Below are positions 47,717-56,091 of a stretch of DNA of 64,000 nucleotides, in pieces; positions within the stretch are counted from its first letter, which is position 1; each line of letters opens with the position of its first letter. This DNA comes from Tropicimonas isoalkanivorans (GTDB lineage: Bacteria; Pseudomonadota; Alphaproteobacteria; Rhodobacterales; Rhodobacteraceae), in NCBI RefSeq assembly GCF_900112335.1, contig NZ_FOLG01000018.1:1-64000 (forward strand), read 5' to 3'. Below the pieces are notes generated by a model that was not told the origin of the DNA, searched no databases, and was given only the letters and a program-made list of their open reading frames with translations. A program made the translations under genes and the position numbers.

Positions 47717-49027
47717 ATGAGGCGCGCAGTGACTTACACCCATGAAGACCTGTCCCGTCTGCAGGCGAACTCCCTCAAGATGCAGAGTTGGATCCGCCGT
47801 CAGACCTTCTCGCCGGAACTGGAAAAGACCCTCCGTCGGTTTTCGAGCTGGGAAGTGTCCGAGCTGATCCTCAAGGTGAACCAGTCGACCTTTCGCGGTC
47901 GTCTCGCCGCCGATCCATCCTTGCCCGCCGGCGAGGTCGTGGGAGATGGCCGTCAGCGTTGGTACACCCTCGAAGAGATCAACGAGATGCGGCGCCGGAT
48001 GAAGGTCAACCGCCGCTCCCTCCTGCCCCGCCGCCCGACGGGCAAGCGGGCCTTCCGGGCGGCCGTTGCGAATTTCAAGGGCGGCGCCGGCAAATCGACC
48101 GTCGCGCTGCACTTCGCCCATGCCGCCGCGCTGGACGGCTATCGCGTGCTTGTCGTTGATTTCGACCCCCAGGCCACGCTGTCCCACTCCATGGGGCTTT
48201 CCGACGTGGCGGAGGAATACACCGTCTGGGGCATCATGGCCCGCGACCTCGTGCGGGAGACGGACCGGATGAACGAGGCGCCCACTGCCGCCGAGTCCGG
48301 CGCCTCCCTGCCCCGCCGCCAGATCCCGTCTTCGATCCGGGACATGGGCCTTGGCACGCTCCGGGTGCCGGACTTCATCAAGCCCACGGCCTGGTCCTCC
48401 ATCGACATTATCCCCTCCTGCGCCAACGCGGCCTTCGTGGAATTCGCGTCCGCGCAGTACCGGCACCTGAATCCGGACTGGTCCTTCTTCGCGGCCGTCT
48501 CACGCTACCTCGACGGACTGGCACCGGATGCCTACGATCTGGTGATTTTCGACTGCCCTCCGGCCATCGGTTACCAGTCGATGAACGCGGTGTTCGCGGC
48601 CGACATGCTCTACATTCCTTCCGGCCCGGGCTACTGGGAATACGATTCCACCACCTCCTTCATCGGCCAACTCGCCGAGGCGCTGGAGGATCTGTCCGCC
48701 GGGTTCCCCGCGGGGAACCTGCCATTGCCCAAGGCCTTCCTCGAGATCCGCTTCCTGTTGACCCGTTACGAGCCCGGCAACGACCTGCACCGTGCAATGT
48801 TCGACGCCTTCCGCAAGGTCTTCGACGGGCATGTCGCCGAACACCCGATCGAGATGACCCGAGCCGTGGAGCAATCCGGCCGCTTCCTGTCCTCCGTCTA
48901 CGAGATTGATTATCGCGATATGACGCGGGAAACCTGGCGCCGCGCGCGCACCACATTCGATCAAGCCTACGCTGAATTCCGGGACACCGTGCTCTCGGCC
49001 TGGGACCGCCTGGAGGACGTGGCATGA
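47717..49027 (+). CDS. parA: Plasmid partition ATPase ParA (RepA-type, with HTH domain)
   Basis: A 436-residue type Ia ParA. An N-terminal DNA-binding region (about 1-105) includes FSSWEVSELILKVNQSTFRG and YTLEEINEMRR. The Walker ATPase has the deviant A box KGGAGKST (121-128), A-prime DFDPQATLSH (148-157) and Walker B YDLVIFDCPP. The start at 47717 gives MRRAVTYTHEDLSRLQ; an in-frame TTG at 47660 falls inside the repeat region. An 18-bp palindrome (candidate parS) lies inside the gene. It overlaps parB by 4 bases. Confidence 0.94.
   Translation: MRRAVTYTHEDLSRLQANSLKMQSWIRRQTFSPELEKTLRRFSSWEVSELILKVNQSTFRGRLAADPSLPAGEVVGDGRQRWYTLEEINEMRRRMKVNRRSLLPRRPTGKRAFRAAVANFKGGAGKSTVALHFAHAAALDGYRVLVVDFDPQATLSHSMGLSDVAEEYTVWGIMARDLVRETDRMNEAPTAAESGASLPRRQIPSSIRDMGLGTLRVPDFIKPTAWSSIDIIPSCANAAFVEFASAQYRHLNPDWSFFAAVSRYLDGLAPDAYDLVIFDCPPAIGYQSMNAVFAADMLYIPSGPGYWEYDSTTSFIGQLAEALEDLSAGFPAGNLPLPKAFLEIRFLLTRYEPGNDLHRAMFDAFRKVFDGHVAEHPIEMTRAVEQSGRFLSSVYEIDYRDMTRETWRRARTTFDQAYAEFRDTVLSAWDRLEDVA
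48702..48719. promoter_or_regulatory. parS: Candidate parS site inside parA
   Basis: Perfect 18-bp palindrome GGTTCCCCGCGGGGAACC, identical to the one just after parB at 50132-50149. The flanking base on the left also matches. Two identical perfect palindromes at a parAB locus are best explained as ParB binding sites. Confidence 0.75.
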
Positions 49028-50124
49028 GCAAGAAGCGGCGCGTTTTCGATATCGACTTGCCCGACGATCTCTCCTCTGACCCGCCGGCTGCTCCCGGGTC
49101 CGCCACGGCGGCGTCCGTGGCCCGCCGTGGGCCGATGGCCTCCGCAGTGCGGGAGAATGCGGAGTCCCTCAGCAACCGAGCGGACATGGAAGCCCGTATA
49201 CGCGCGGAGAATGATCGACTTGCCCATGAACACGTCCGTCTCAAAAAAGCGGGCCTGATCACCGACCTTATTCCGACCGAGGCGATTTCAACGACCAAGC
49301 TGATCCGGGATCGCAACTTCGATGGCACGGACGACCTGTCCGAACTCAAGGCGTCTATCGAGGCAATCGGCCTGTCCAATCCGATCCAGGTCGAGCAGGT
49401 CGGTGAGGGGGCGTACGAACTCGTGCAGGGCTTGCGGAGGCTGTCGGCGTGGCGCGAGCTGCGGATTGCGTCCGGCGGTAGCGATGAACGCTGGACCCGG
49501 ATCCCGGCCACGATCATCGCCAGTGGCGAGGCGTTGGAGCAGCTCTACCGTCGGATGGTGGACGAGAACCTCGTTCGGAAGGACATCTCTTTCGGCGAGA
49601 TGGCGGTGCTGGCGCGGGACTATGCCGCTGACCAGCAGACCAAGGTTGACGACGTGGACGCGGCGGTTCTGGAGCTCTACCGGTCGGCGGGCAAGCAGAA
49701 ACGCAGCTACATCCGCGCCTTTGCTCAACTCTTCGAAATCATCGGCGCCCATATCCAGTTCCCGCAGGCAATTCCGCGACAACTCGGGCTCGATCTTCGC
49801 AAGGCTTTCGAGGTCCAGCCCGACTTGGCCGAGCAGGTTCTCGCGGACCTCGCAGCGCTTCCCGCGCCACGCCAGCCAGAGGACGAGAAGCGCGTGCTGA
49901 GCGGCTATGCCCAAGCAGCGGGTAACACGGAGCGATCGAAGGGGCCGGGGGCGAAACCTCGGCCGGCGCGAACGACTTTCCGCATCGAGCGGCCGGGCGG
50001 CTCGGCGAAGGTCACCGCGTCCCACGGGCGGCTGGAGGTTCGGTTGAACACGGATTTCTCCGCCAAGGATCGACGCATGCTGGAAGCCGCATTGGAAGCG
50101 TTCCTCGCCCAACTCGATGAATAG
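49024..50124 (+). CDS. parB: Plasmid partition protein ParB (RepB-type)
   Basis: A 366-residue ParB. The ParB/Srx domain spans about residues 80-180 (DLSELKASIEAIGLSNPIQV, then ELVQGLRRLSAWRELR, where the family has GERR in the CTPase motif and this copy has GLRR), followed by a helix-turn-helix region (about 185-250, SFGEMAVLARDYAAD) and a C-terminal dimerisation domain. The ATG overlaps the parA stop (ATGA). It binds parS and works with ParA to segregate the replicon. Confidence 0.92.
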   Translation: MSKKRRVFDIDLPDDLSSDPPAAPGSATAASVARRGPMASAVRENAESLSNRADMEARIRAENDRLAHEHVRLKKAGLITDLIPTEAISTTKLIRDRNFDGTDDLSELKASIEAIGLSNPIQVEQVGEGAYELVQGLRRLSAWRELRIASGGSDERWTRIPATIIASGEALEQLYRRMVDENLVRKDISFGEMAVLARDYAADQQTKVDDVDAAVLELYRSAGKQKRSYIRAFAQLFEIIGAHIQFPQAIPRQLGLDLRKAFEVQPDLAEQVLADLAALPAPRQPEDEKRVLSGYAQAAGNTERSKGPGAKPRPARTTFRIERPGGSAKVTASHGRLEVRLNTDFSAKDRRMLEAALEAFLAQLDE

Positions 50125-50552
50125 GGCAGGGGGTTCCCCGCGGGGAACCATGCTTGCAGACCTGCGACTCGCCGATCGTTCACGCGGTCGCGGTGGGGCC
50201 ATACTACAGCGGAGAAAAGATAGTGAAAACCCGACGCGCGGTTGTCCGGGAGGGCCGGGGACCACGAAGACTTTCCGAACCATGGGGCAGGGGAGGGCGG
50301 TCGGTCAAAGCGGCCCGGGTGCGTGTGCAATTGACTACGTACATGCGGAGCGCGACGTGGCGTGAAGTAAATTTAAAATAATAAAATCAATATCTTAAGT
50401 AGACTTCAAAACCGGATGCGTGAAGTCCTCAACCGCGCGCCGATCTCGCGACAGGTCCACTGCCGGGGATGCGAACACCCCGGCAGGGCCACTACCTGCG
50501 CAGGCGGGGACACCCGAGACGGACGCAGCCGGCACGTTCCCTGAGCCCGACC
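50125..50552. other. Non-coding region downstream of parB with AT-rich island
   Basis: About 430 bases with no supported gene. It contains the parS candidate (50132-50149) and a striking AT-rich island at about 50365-50411, flanked by direct repeats of GCGTGAAGT (50360-50368 and 50418-50426). Such an island in otherwise GC-rich DNA is a candidate duplex-unwinding element for the replication origin. Confidence 0.55.
50132..50149. promoter_or_regulatory. parS: Candidate parS site downstream of parB
   Basis: Second copy of the perfect 18-bp palindrome GGTTCCCCGCGGGGAACC, starting 7 bases after the parB stop. Its position right at the end of the partition operon is classical for parS. Confidence 0.8.
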
Positions 50553-51308
50553 TCAGCAAGCGGACAGCCAGCCGAGGCCAGCGTCCGTCGTCGTGCGAGG
50601 TTTGTACTCTGCGCCGAGCGGCGTCTTGTAACCCAGCGTCTCAAGATGGGCATAGATATGCGGGTAATTCACTTCGCCGCAGTCTGGCTCCGAGCGGTCC
50701 GGCACGGAGGCGATCTGGATGTGCCCGATTATCGGCAACCTTTCGGTCAGGTGCCGGGTCAAATCCCCCTCCATGATTTGCAGATGGTAGCAGTCGAACA
50801 TGAGCTTCACGTTCGGGCGGGCGACGTCTTCGAGGATCGCGGCCGCCTGGGAGCTGGTTTGCAGGAAGTACCCGGGGGCATCGTAGCGATTGAGTGGCTC
50901 GATCAGAATGGTGATGCCGTGCGGTGCGGCCTGGGTACTGGCGTATCGCAGGTTGGTCACGAAGGTCGCCCGTGCGTCTGCGCCTTCGGCAAATCCGGCC
51001 ATGACATGCACGTTGGGCGTGCCGATGGCCCTGGCATAGGCGATGGCCTGGTCGATCGCGTCGCGAGCCTCTTGCTGCCGTTGGGGCAGGGCGGCAAGAC
51101 CGTTCTCCCCCGGCTGTCCGCGCACGGTGTTCAGCCCAAGCATGGGCAGGCCGGTCTCCCGCAGGGCCACGGCGACCTCCTGTGGCGGGGTGTCGTAGGG
51201 CCAGTGGCATTCGACGGCCTGGAATCCGGCCGCCTTTGCGGCCCGGATGGCATCGGGCAGGGGCAGTTCGGTCCACAGGAAGCCGAGGTTTGCAGAAAAA
51301 GCCGTCAT
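50553..51308 (-). CDS. otnI: 2-oxo-tetronate isomerase (OtnI; Hyi family)
   Basis: A 251-residue TIM-barrel isomerase of the hydroxypyruvate isomerase family. Visible segments are FSANLGFLWTELPLPDAI, GFQAVECHWPY, ILIEPLNRYDAPGYF (metal-binding Glu) and VKLMFDCYHLQIMEGDL, the last with the conserved Asp and His. Hyi-family members beside OtnC and OtnK convert 2-oxo-tetronate to 3-oxo-tetronate in L-threonate/D-erythronate breakdown; that context is why I prefer OtnI to hydroxypyruvate isomerase. Start chosen at 51308; an ATG three codons earlier overlaps otnC. Confidence 0.87.
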   Translation of the reverse strand: MTAFSANLGFLWTELPLPDAIRAAKAAGFQAVECHWPYDTPPQEVAVALRETGLPMLGLNTVRGQPGENGLAALPQRQQEARDAIDQAIAYARAIGTPNVHVMAGFAEGADARATFVTNLRYASTQAAPHGITILIEPLNRYDAPGYFLQTSSQAAAILEDVARPNVKLMFDCYHLQIMEGDLTRHLTERLPIIGHIQIASVPDRSEPDCGEVNYPHIYAHLETLGYKTPLGAEYKPRTTTDAGLGWLSAC

Positions 51309-51309
51309 G

Positions 51310-51963
51310 TCAGTCATCCCACTCGACATTGAATTTGGAAACCAGGCCTCGGATCTCCGCCTCGTTCAGCAAGCGGGGAGAGAGGCCGCGGGTCAGCATG
51401 GCGAGCTTCGCCGTCTCCTCCAGCTCCTCCATGGCATAACAGGCGGCCTCCAGGTCCTTGCCGGCGACGACGGGGCCGTGATTGGCCAGCACGACGGCGC
51501 TGCGCCTGCCTGCGAGGCCGCGAATGGCATCGCCCATCGCCGGATCGCCCGGCATGAAGTAGGGCAGGAGCTTCACCCGCCCGAGCTTCATCACGCCGTA
51601 GGCGGTGATCGGGGGCAACATGTTCTCCGGATCGGTATCGGGCAAAACCGACAGCGCCACCGAATGGGAGGAATGGAGGTGCACGACCGCGCCGGTCTGC
51701 TGCGGGCGCGTCTCGTAGAAGGCGGCATGCAGCGGCACTTCCTTGGTGGGTGCGTCGCCGTCAATTAGGGTCATCCGGGCGTCCAGCACCGAGAGGCGCG
51801 CCGGGTCGAGGCGGCAGAAGCAACTGCCGGTGGGTGTGACCAGAAGGCGGTCTGCGTCAAGCCGGGCGGAGATGTTGCCGCTGGATCCGACGGTCAGTCC
51901 GCGGTCGAACATGGATTTGGCGAGCAGGCAGATCTGTTCGCGCAGGCGGGCCTCGGCGCTCAT
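51310..51963 (-). CDS. otnC: 3-oxo-tetronate 4-phosphate decarboxylase (OtnC; class II aldolase fold)
   Basis: A 217-residue class II aldolase/adducin-family protein. The zinc-binding histidines are in VVHLHSSHSVALS and LANHGPVVAG; GLTVGSSGNISAR near the start and TPTGSCFCRLDP bind phosphate. In the otn pathway it decarboxylates 3-oxo-tetronate 4-phosphate to dihydroxyacetone phosphate. The ATG overlaps the otnK stop (ATGA), fixing the start at 51963. Confidence 0.9.
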   Translation of the reverse strand: MSAEARLREQICLLAKSMFDRGLTVGSSGNISARLDADRLLVTPTGSCFCRLDPARLSVLDARMTLIDGDAPTKEVPLHAAFYETRPQQTGAVVHLHSSHSVALSVLPDTDPENMLPPITAYGVMKLGRVKLLPYFMPGDPAMGDAIRGLAGRRSAVVLANHGPVVAGKDLEAACYAMEELEETAKLAMLTRGLSPRLLNEAEIRGLVSKFNVEWDD

Positions 51964-53237
51964 TCGGCGGCCTCCAGTTTTGCGAAGGCGTCGGAAAAGA
52001 AGGTTTCGGTGCCGAAGTTGCCGGATTTTAAGGCCATGGCGATGTCGTGGCCACCGCTGCGGCACCACGTCCAGGGGACGCCCGGCGCGATTTCCTCGCC
52101 GATGGACATCCGGGTCACGCCGAGCGCCTTGGTGACCGCGCCCGCCGTCTCGCCGCCGGCGACAACGAACCGGCGCACGCCGAGGTCACGCGCATCGGTG
52201 GCAAGCTGCGCCAGGGCGGCCTCGACCACCGCGCCGGCACGCGCCGCGCCGAGCTCGGCCTGCGTGGCCGCCACGTCGGCGGGCTCGGCCGTGGCATAAA
52301 CGATCTTGGGGGCCTCCGCGGGCTGTTGGGCGAGCCAGTCCCGCGCGGCTTGCGGCCCCGATCTGGCCAGTTCCAGCGGATCGAGCTTCAGGGCGGAGGC
52401 CTGCGGCAGGTACTGCGCGACCTGGGCGCGGGTCATGGCGGAGCAACTGCCAGACAGCACGATGGAGCCCGCGCCGACGGGGGGAGGGGCCTGCCGCCGG
52501 GCGCTCCGGGCAATGGCACCGTCGCGCAGGTAGATGCCGGGCAGGGGCATGGCCAGGGCACTGCCGCCGGTCATCAGGGGCATGTGGGCACAGGCCTCGG
52601 CGAGAATTCTGAGGTCATCGTCCGCCACCGCGTCCAGCACAACGTGGGCGATGCCGTCGCGCTCCAGATCGGCCAGCCGCGCCCGTACGGCATCCGGTCC
52701 GCGGGCAACGGTGAGCCGGTTGACCAAGCCGACCTTGCCCCGCACCTGCGGCGCCAGAAGCCGCATGAGGTTGCTGTCGCGCATCGGGGTCAGGGGGTGA
52801 TCCTTCATCGGGCTCTCGGCAATCGGCTGTTCGCCGACGAAGAGGTAACCCATGAAGACACTGCGCCCGTTCTCGGGGAAAGCTGGGCAATAGACCGTCT
52901 GCGTTGCGCCGAGATCGGCCATCAGCGCCTCGGCAACGGGGCCTATGTTGCCGTCCGCGGTGCTGTCGAAGGTCGAGCAATATTTCCAGAAGATCCGCTG
53001 CGCCCCGGCGCGGCGCAGCCAGTCGAAGGCGGCGCGGGTGTCGGCCACGGCCTCGGCAACGGGTATGGTGCGGCATTTAAGGGCGATGATCTCGAAGGCG
53101 GCGGTTTCCGCGGTTTCAGGCGGCGCGTCGGGAATTCCCATCCGCAGCGAGACGGCGATACCGCTGCGGGCGAGCAGCCCGGCAAGGTCCGTTGCGCCGG
53201 TGAAATCGTCGGCGATGCATCCAAGAACGACAGCCAT
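51960..53237 (-). CDS. otnK: 3-oxo-tetronate kinase (OtnK; DUF1537 family)
   Basis: A 425-residue four-carbon acid sugar kinase. The N-terminal LGCIADDFTGATDLAGLL is the DUF1537 signature, followed by FWKYCSTFDSTADGNIGPVA and the C-terminal nucleotide-binding FVVAGGETAGAVTKALGV. It phosphorylates 3-oxo-tetronate at O4. The start at 53237 follows GAAAGGAAGG. It is the first gene of the otnK-otnC-otnI operon. A tetronate dehydrogenase of the usual LtnD type is not present here. Confidence 0.92.
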   Translation of the reverse strand: MAVVLGCIADDFTGATDLAGLLARSGIAVSLRMGIPDAPPETAETAAFEIIALKCRTIPVAEAVADTRAAFDWLRRAGAQRIFWKYCSTFDSTADGNIGPVAEALMADLGATQTVYCPAFPENGRSVFMGYLFVGEQPIAESPMKDHPLTPMRDSNLMRLLAPQVRGKVGLVNRLTVARGPDAVRARLADLERDGIAHVVLDAVADDDLRILAEACAHMPLMTGGSALAMPLPGIYLRDGAIARSARRQAPPPVGAGSIVLSGSCSAMTRAQVAQYLPQASALKLDPLELARSGPQAARDWLAQQPAEAPKIVYATAEPADVAATQAELGAARAGAVVEAALAQLATDARDLGVRRFVVAGGETAGAVTKALGVTRMSIGEEIAPGVPWTWCRSGGHDIAMALKSGNFGTETFFSDAFAKLEAAE

Positions 53238-53306
53238 CGGTGGCCTTCCTTTCGGTTCTTCCATCTGCCTGCGAGGGCAGTCTTCTATTGCGCGGCCGGG
53301 CCCGCT

Positions 53307-53323
53307 GTGCGCCCTGGGCGCAC
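53307..53323 (-). terminator. GC hairpin between gntR and otnK
   Basis: Perfect inverted repeat GTGCGCCC-T-GGGCGCAC in the 109-base gap between the GntR stop and the otnK start. It lacks a U-tract; it could attenuate read-through from gntR into otnK or act as a protein-binding site. Confidence 0.4.
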
Positions 53324-53346
53324 GGACATGGTGGCGGCGCGCTTCG

Positions 53347-54087
53347 TCAGGAGATGTCTCCCTTGGTCATGAGCGACCGGGTGGTCGCGTAGACGTGCCG
53401 GAGGTGCCGTGCGAAGGCCGCGCCGGCGGCAGCGGGGTCGCGGGCCCTCAGTCCGTCCAGAATCTCCGCATGTTCACGGCAGCTCGCCTCGATAACGCCG
53501 GGCACGGCGACGACCTGACGCCTGCGTGTCATTTCGTAGCCGTAGAGGTCCGCGACGAAGTCGGTCAGGACCGGGTTGCCGCTGGCCTCGTAGATCGTCA
53601 GATGGAATCCCCGATCGCTGACGAGGAAACGGATCGGGTCGTTTGTCATGCCGAACTGGGCATCCAGCATCTCCTCCAGCTTGGCGATGGTCGCGTCGTC
53701 GATCCGCAGAGCGGCGCTGCGGACAACCATGTCTTCCAGCATGGTCCGGGCGGTTTCGACGTCTTCGAGGGAATAGGCGTTGATCCGTTGGGCCTGCCGG
53801 GTGTCGGGGGTCACGTCGGCCGATATAACGCGGGTCTTGACCCCCTGGGCGATGGACAGGACGCCCTTCGCGGCCAGGAATTGCAATCCGCTGCGCACGC
53901 TCGATCGGCTGATGTTGAAGGAGACCGCGAGTTCGCGTTCGCTTGGAAGTTCGTCGCCGACGCTCAACGCTCCGGTTGCGATGAGGGAGGCGATTTTTCT
54001 CGCGACCAGATCCCGGGCAGAGGCCGGTTTCAGCGCCTCGTCGAAATGTGGCTTTTTGTGCTCCGGGGTATCCAAGGTCGTCTCCAT
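53347..54087 (-). CDS. GntR-family (FadR/FCD) regulator of the otn operon
   Basis: A 246-residue FadR-type regulator. The winged helix contains LPSERELAVSFNISRSSVRS (about residues 47-66) and the C-terminal FCD domain carries DRGFHLTIYEASGN plus later His residues that bind metal and the ligand. It lies directly upstream of otnK on the same strand, and a strong palindromic operator overlaps its own promoter, so it probably autoregulates and controls the otn genes in response to a tetronate. Confidence 0.9.
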   Translation of the reverse strand: METTLDTPEHKKPHFDEALKPASARDLVARKIASLIATGALSVGDELPSERELAVSFNISRSSVRSGLQFLAAKGVLSIAQGVKTRVISADVTPDTRQAQRINAYSLEDVETARTMLEDMVVRSAALRIDDATIAKLEEMLDAQFGMTNDPIRFLVSDRGFHLTIYEASGNPVLTDFVADLYGYEMTRRRQVVAVPGVIEASCREHAEILDGLRARDPAAAGAAFARHLRHVYATTRSLMTKGDIS

Positions 54088-54108
54088 CTGGTATGTAGGA
54101 CATACCAG
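54088..54108. promoter_or_regulatory. GntR (FadR-type) operator
   Basis: Perfect inverted repeat CTGGTATGT-N3-ACATACCAG directly in front of the GntR start codon. TGGT...ACCA ends are the consensus for FadR-family operators. Its position would block the regulator's own transcription and thereby the otn genes behind it. Confidence 0.8.
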
Positions 54109-54272
54109 TGGACCAGTGATAGCGGTGCGTGCCGACGGGTGTCAATACGGCCGCGGCACGGTAGGGCAGGGGGCATGGAGGCTCCCGTACAACATTTTGA
54201 TTTAAAACGAAATCTCCGCGGCGCAGCCACGATCCTGGGGTGATGCCCTGGATCCGACCGGTCCGGAGCTGC

Positions 54273-55055
54273 TCAGGACATGATCAAGCCACCGTCCACG
54301 TTGACCGTCTGGCCGGTGATGTAGTCGGCGTCTTCACTGGCGAGGAAGGCGACGAGGCCGGCCACGTCCTTGCCGAAGCCCGCGCGTTTCATGGGAATGT
54401 TCTGCACCCATTCCGCCATCAACTCGCCGGGTCCGTAGTCTCCCAGCATTTTGCCCCAGACACGGTCATTGTAGTCCCACATCTCGCTGTAGATGATGCC
54501 GGGGCAGATTGCGTTGACGGTGATCTTCTCCAGAGCGACTTCCTTGGCGAGGCTTTGTGTCAGGCCCATGACGCCGAACTTGGAGGCAGCGTAGTGCGGG
54601 GTGTAGATGAAGCCCTCGCGGGCCTGACCGGAGGCGGTGTTGACGAGCTTGCCTCCGCGGCCGTGCCTGCGAATCCGTTTGATCGCCTCCTGGCAGCAGA
54701 GGAAGCAGCCGGTCGTGTTGACCGCAAGGGTCTTGTTCCATTCATCGAGGCTCACGTCCTCGAGCTTGGAGATATAGATCACGCCGGCGTTCTGGATCGA
54801 GATATCGATGCTGCCGAATTCCGCCTCGGCCGCATCGTAGAGGCTAACGACCTGGTTCGGGTCCGTGACGTCGCAGAGCACGCCAAGCGTCCGGGCGCCG
54901 GACTTCGCAAGCTCGTCCGCGGCCTCTGTGACCTGCGGCTCGTAGGAGGCGATCGCGACATTCGCACCTTCCGCCGCGAACCGCTCGGCTATCGCGTAGC
55001 CGATGCCCTTGTTGCCACCGGTCACCACGACCGTTTTCCCGGCGAAGCGTTCCAT
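54273..55055 (-). CDS. SDR polyol/sugar dehydrogenase
   Basis: A 260-residue classical SDR: TGGNKGIG (about 11-18), NAGVIYISKLEDV, and the YxxxK pair in HYAASKFGV. The C-terminal ITGQTVNVDGGLIMS is typical of sugar alcohol dehydrogenases such as sorbitol or acetoin-type enzymes. AGAAGGAG precedes the ATG. It is the last gene in a line with the SorC regulator, FGGY kinase and split transketolase, so it probably oxidises a polyol to the ketose that the kinase phosphorylates. Substrate unknown. Confidence 0.87.
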   Translation of the reverse strand: MERFAGKTVVVTGGNKGIGYAIAERFAAEGANVAIASYEPQVTEAADELAKSGARTLGVLCDVTDPNQVVSLYDAAEAEFGSIDISIQNAGVIYISKLEDVSLDEWNKTLAVNTTGCFLCCQEAIKRIRRHGRGGKLVNTASGQAREGFIYTPHYAASKFGVMGLTQSLAKEVALEKITVNAICPGIIYSEMWDYNDRVWGKMLGDYGPGELMAEWVQNIPMKRAGFGKDVAGLVAFLASEDADYITGQTVNVDGGLIMS

Positions 55056-55069
55056 CCATCGGACTCCTT

Positions 55070-56041
55070 CTACTGGTTTGTGTCGGCACATCCCTTCACG
55101 AGGCGGCCGGCAGTAAAGACATCGGTGATAAGCACATCGATGCAGCGGGTTTTCAGTGCAGCGTGGATCGCCTGGGTCTTGGCGGCGCCACCGGCCAGGG
55201 CGATCACGCGGTCGACCTTGGCGAGATCCTCCAGCGGCATACCGATCACGCGGTCGTCCAGCGGGGTCTTCACCAGTTTGCCCTCGGTGTCGAAAAACCG
55301 AAGGCTCATGTCACCGACGGCGCCGGCGCGGGTCAGTTCGGCGAGCTCGTTGGTGGTGAAAACGTTGCCGCTCCGCGCGAGCATCGACGACGGTTCGATG
55401 GCCCCGATCCCCACAATGGCGAGGCTGAGTTTTCCGTAAAGGTCCATCGTCTCGCGCACGTAGGTGTCGCTCAGCAGGACAAGTTTCGCTTCGCGTGACT
55501 GGGCGACCCCCGGCGCGGACAACAGGCGCGACTCGGCCCCCGTCAGGCGGGCAAGCCGGGTGATGAGTTGCGTCGCATGGGTCTGAACCGCCGGGTCCCC
55601 CATGCCGCCGAGCGTCTGGACGACATATTTCGCCCGGCCGGAGCGCATCGGGTGGATGTTGTCGACCATTTTGAGAATGGTCTCGCTCCAGCTCGCGACT
55701 CCGATGATCTCGTCGGGCTGTAGGGTCGCTTCCAGGAAATGGGCGGCGCCTTCGCCGATCCGGGACATGATCGGCCCCGGACGGTCTTCGGTGCATTCGA
55801 CCACGATCGCCTCGGAGAGGCCGTAGCACTCCCGCAGGCCTGTCTCCAGGTCCGCATATGTGCCGGAAGGAGCGACGACCGTCGTGCGCACGATACCTTC
55901 CTCGACAGCCTTCTTCAGCATGCGAGAGACGGTCGCTTGTGAGATGTGCAGGTGTTTCGCGATGTCGCCCTGGCGGCGACCTTCGGTGTGGTACATCTGG
56001 GCGACACGCGCAATCAGCCTGAGTTCGTTCACTCGAGCCAT
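55070..56041 (-). CDS. SorC/DeoR-type sugar-binding transcriptional regulator
   Basis: A 323-residue SorC-family regulator. The N-terminal helix-turn-helix is YHTEGRRQGDIAKHLHISQA with TVSRMLKKAVEEGIV, and the sugar-binding domain has VGVASWSETILKMV-like phosphosugar loops, YVVQTLGGMGD and the C-terminal VDRVIALAGGAAKTQAIHAA. CAGGAG precedes the ATG at 56041. It lies between the SDR and kinase genes and probably controls this operon and the divergent transporter in response to a phosphorylated ketose. Confidence 0.9.
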   Translation of the reverse strand: MARVNELRLIARVAQMYHTEGRRQGDIAKHLHISQATVSRMLKKAVEEGIVRTTVVAPSGTYADLETGLRECYGLSEAIVVECTEDRPGPIMSRIGEGAAHFLEATLQPDEIIGVASWSETILKMVDNIHPMRSGRAKYVVQTLGGMGDPAVQTHATQLITRLARLTGAESRLLSAPGVAQSREAKLVLLSDTYVRETMDLYGKLSLAIVGIGAIEPSSMLARSGNVFTTNELAELTRAGAVGDMSLRFFDTEGKLVKTPLDDRVIGMPLEDLAKVDRVIALAGGAAKTQAIHAALKTRCIDVLITDVFTAGRLVKGCADTNQ

Positions 56042-56091
56042 CGAGGACTCCTGGGTTGGGTAGGATCGAGAGCGGACCCTACCCTGAATTT

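Noticed and set aside
50553-51308. Hydroxypyruvate isomerase as the product name
   Set aside because: The Hyi family fits, but the overlap-coupled OtnC and OtnK genes make 2-oxo-tetronate isomerase the better call; no glyoxylate carboligase or tartronate semialdehyde reductase is adjacent.
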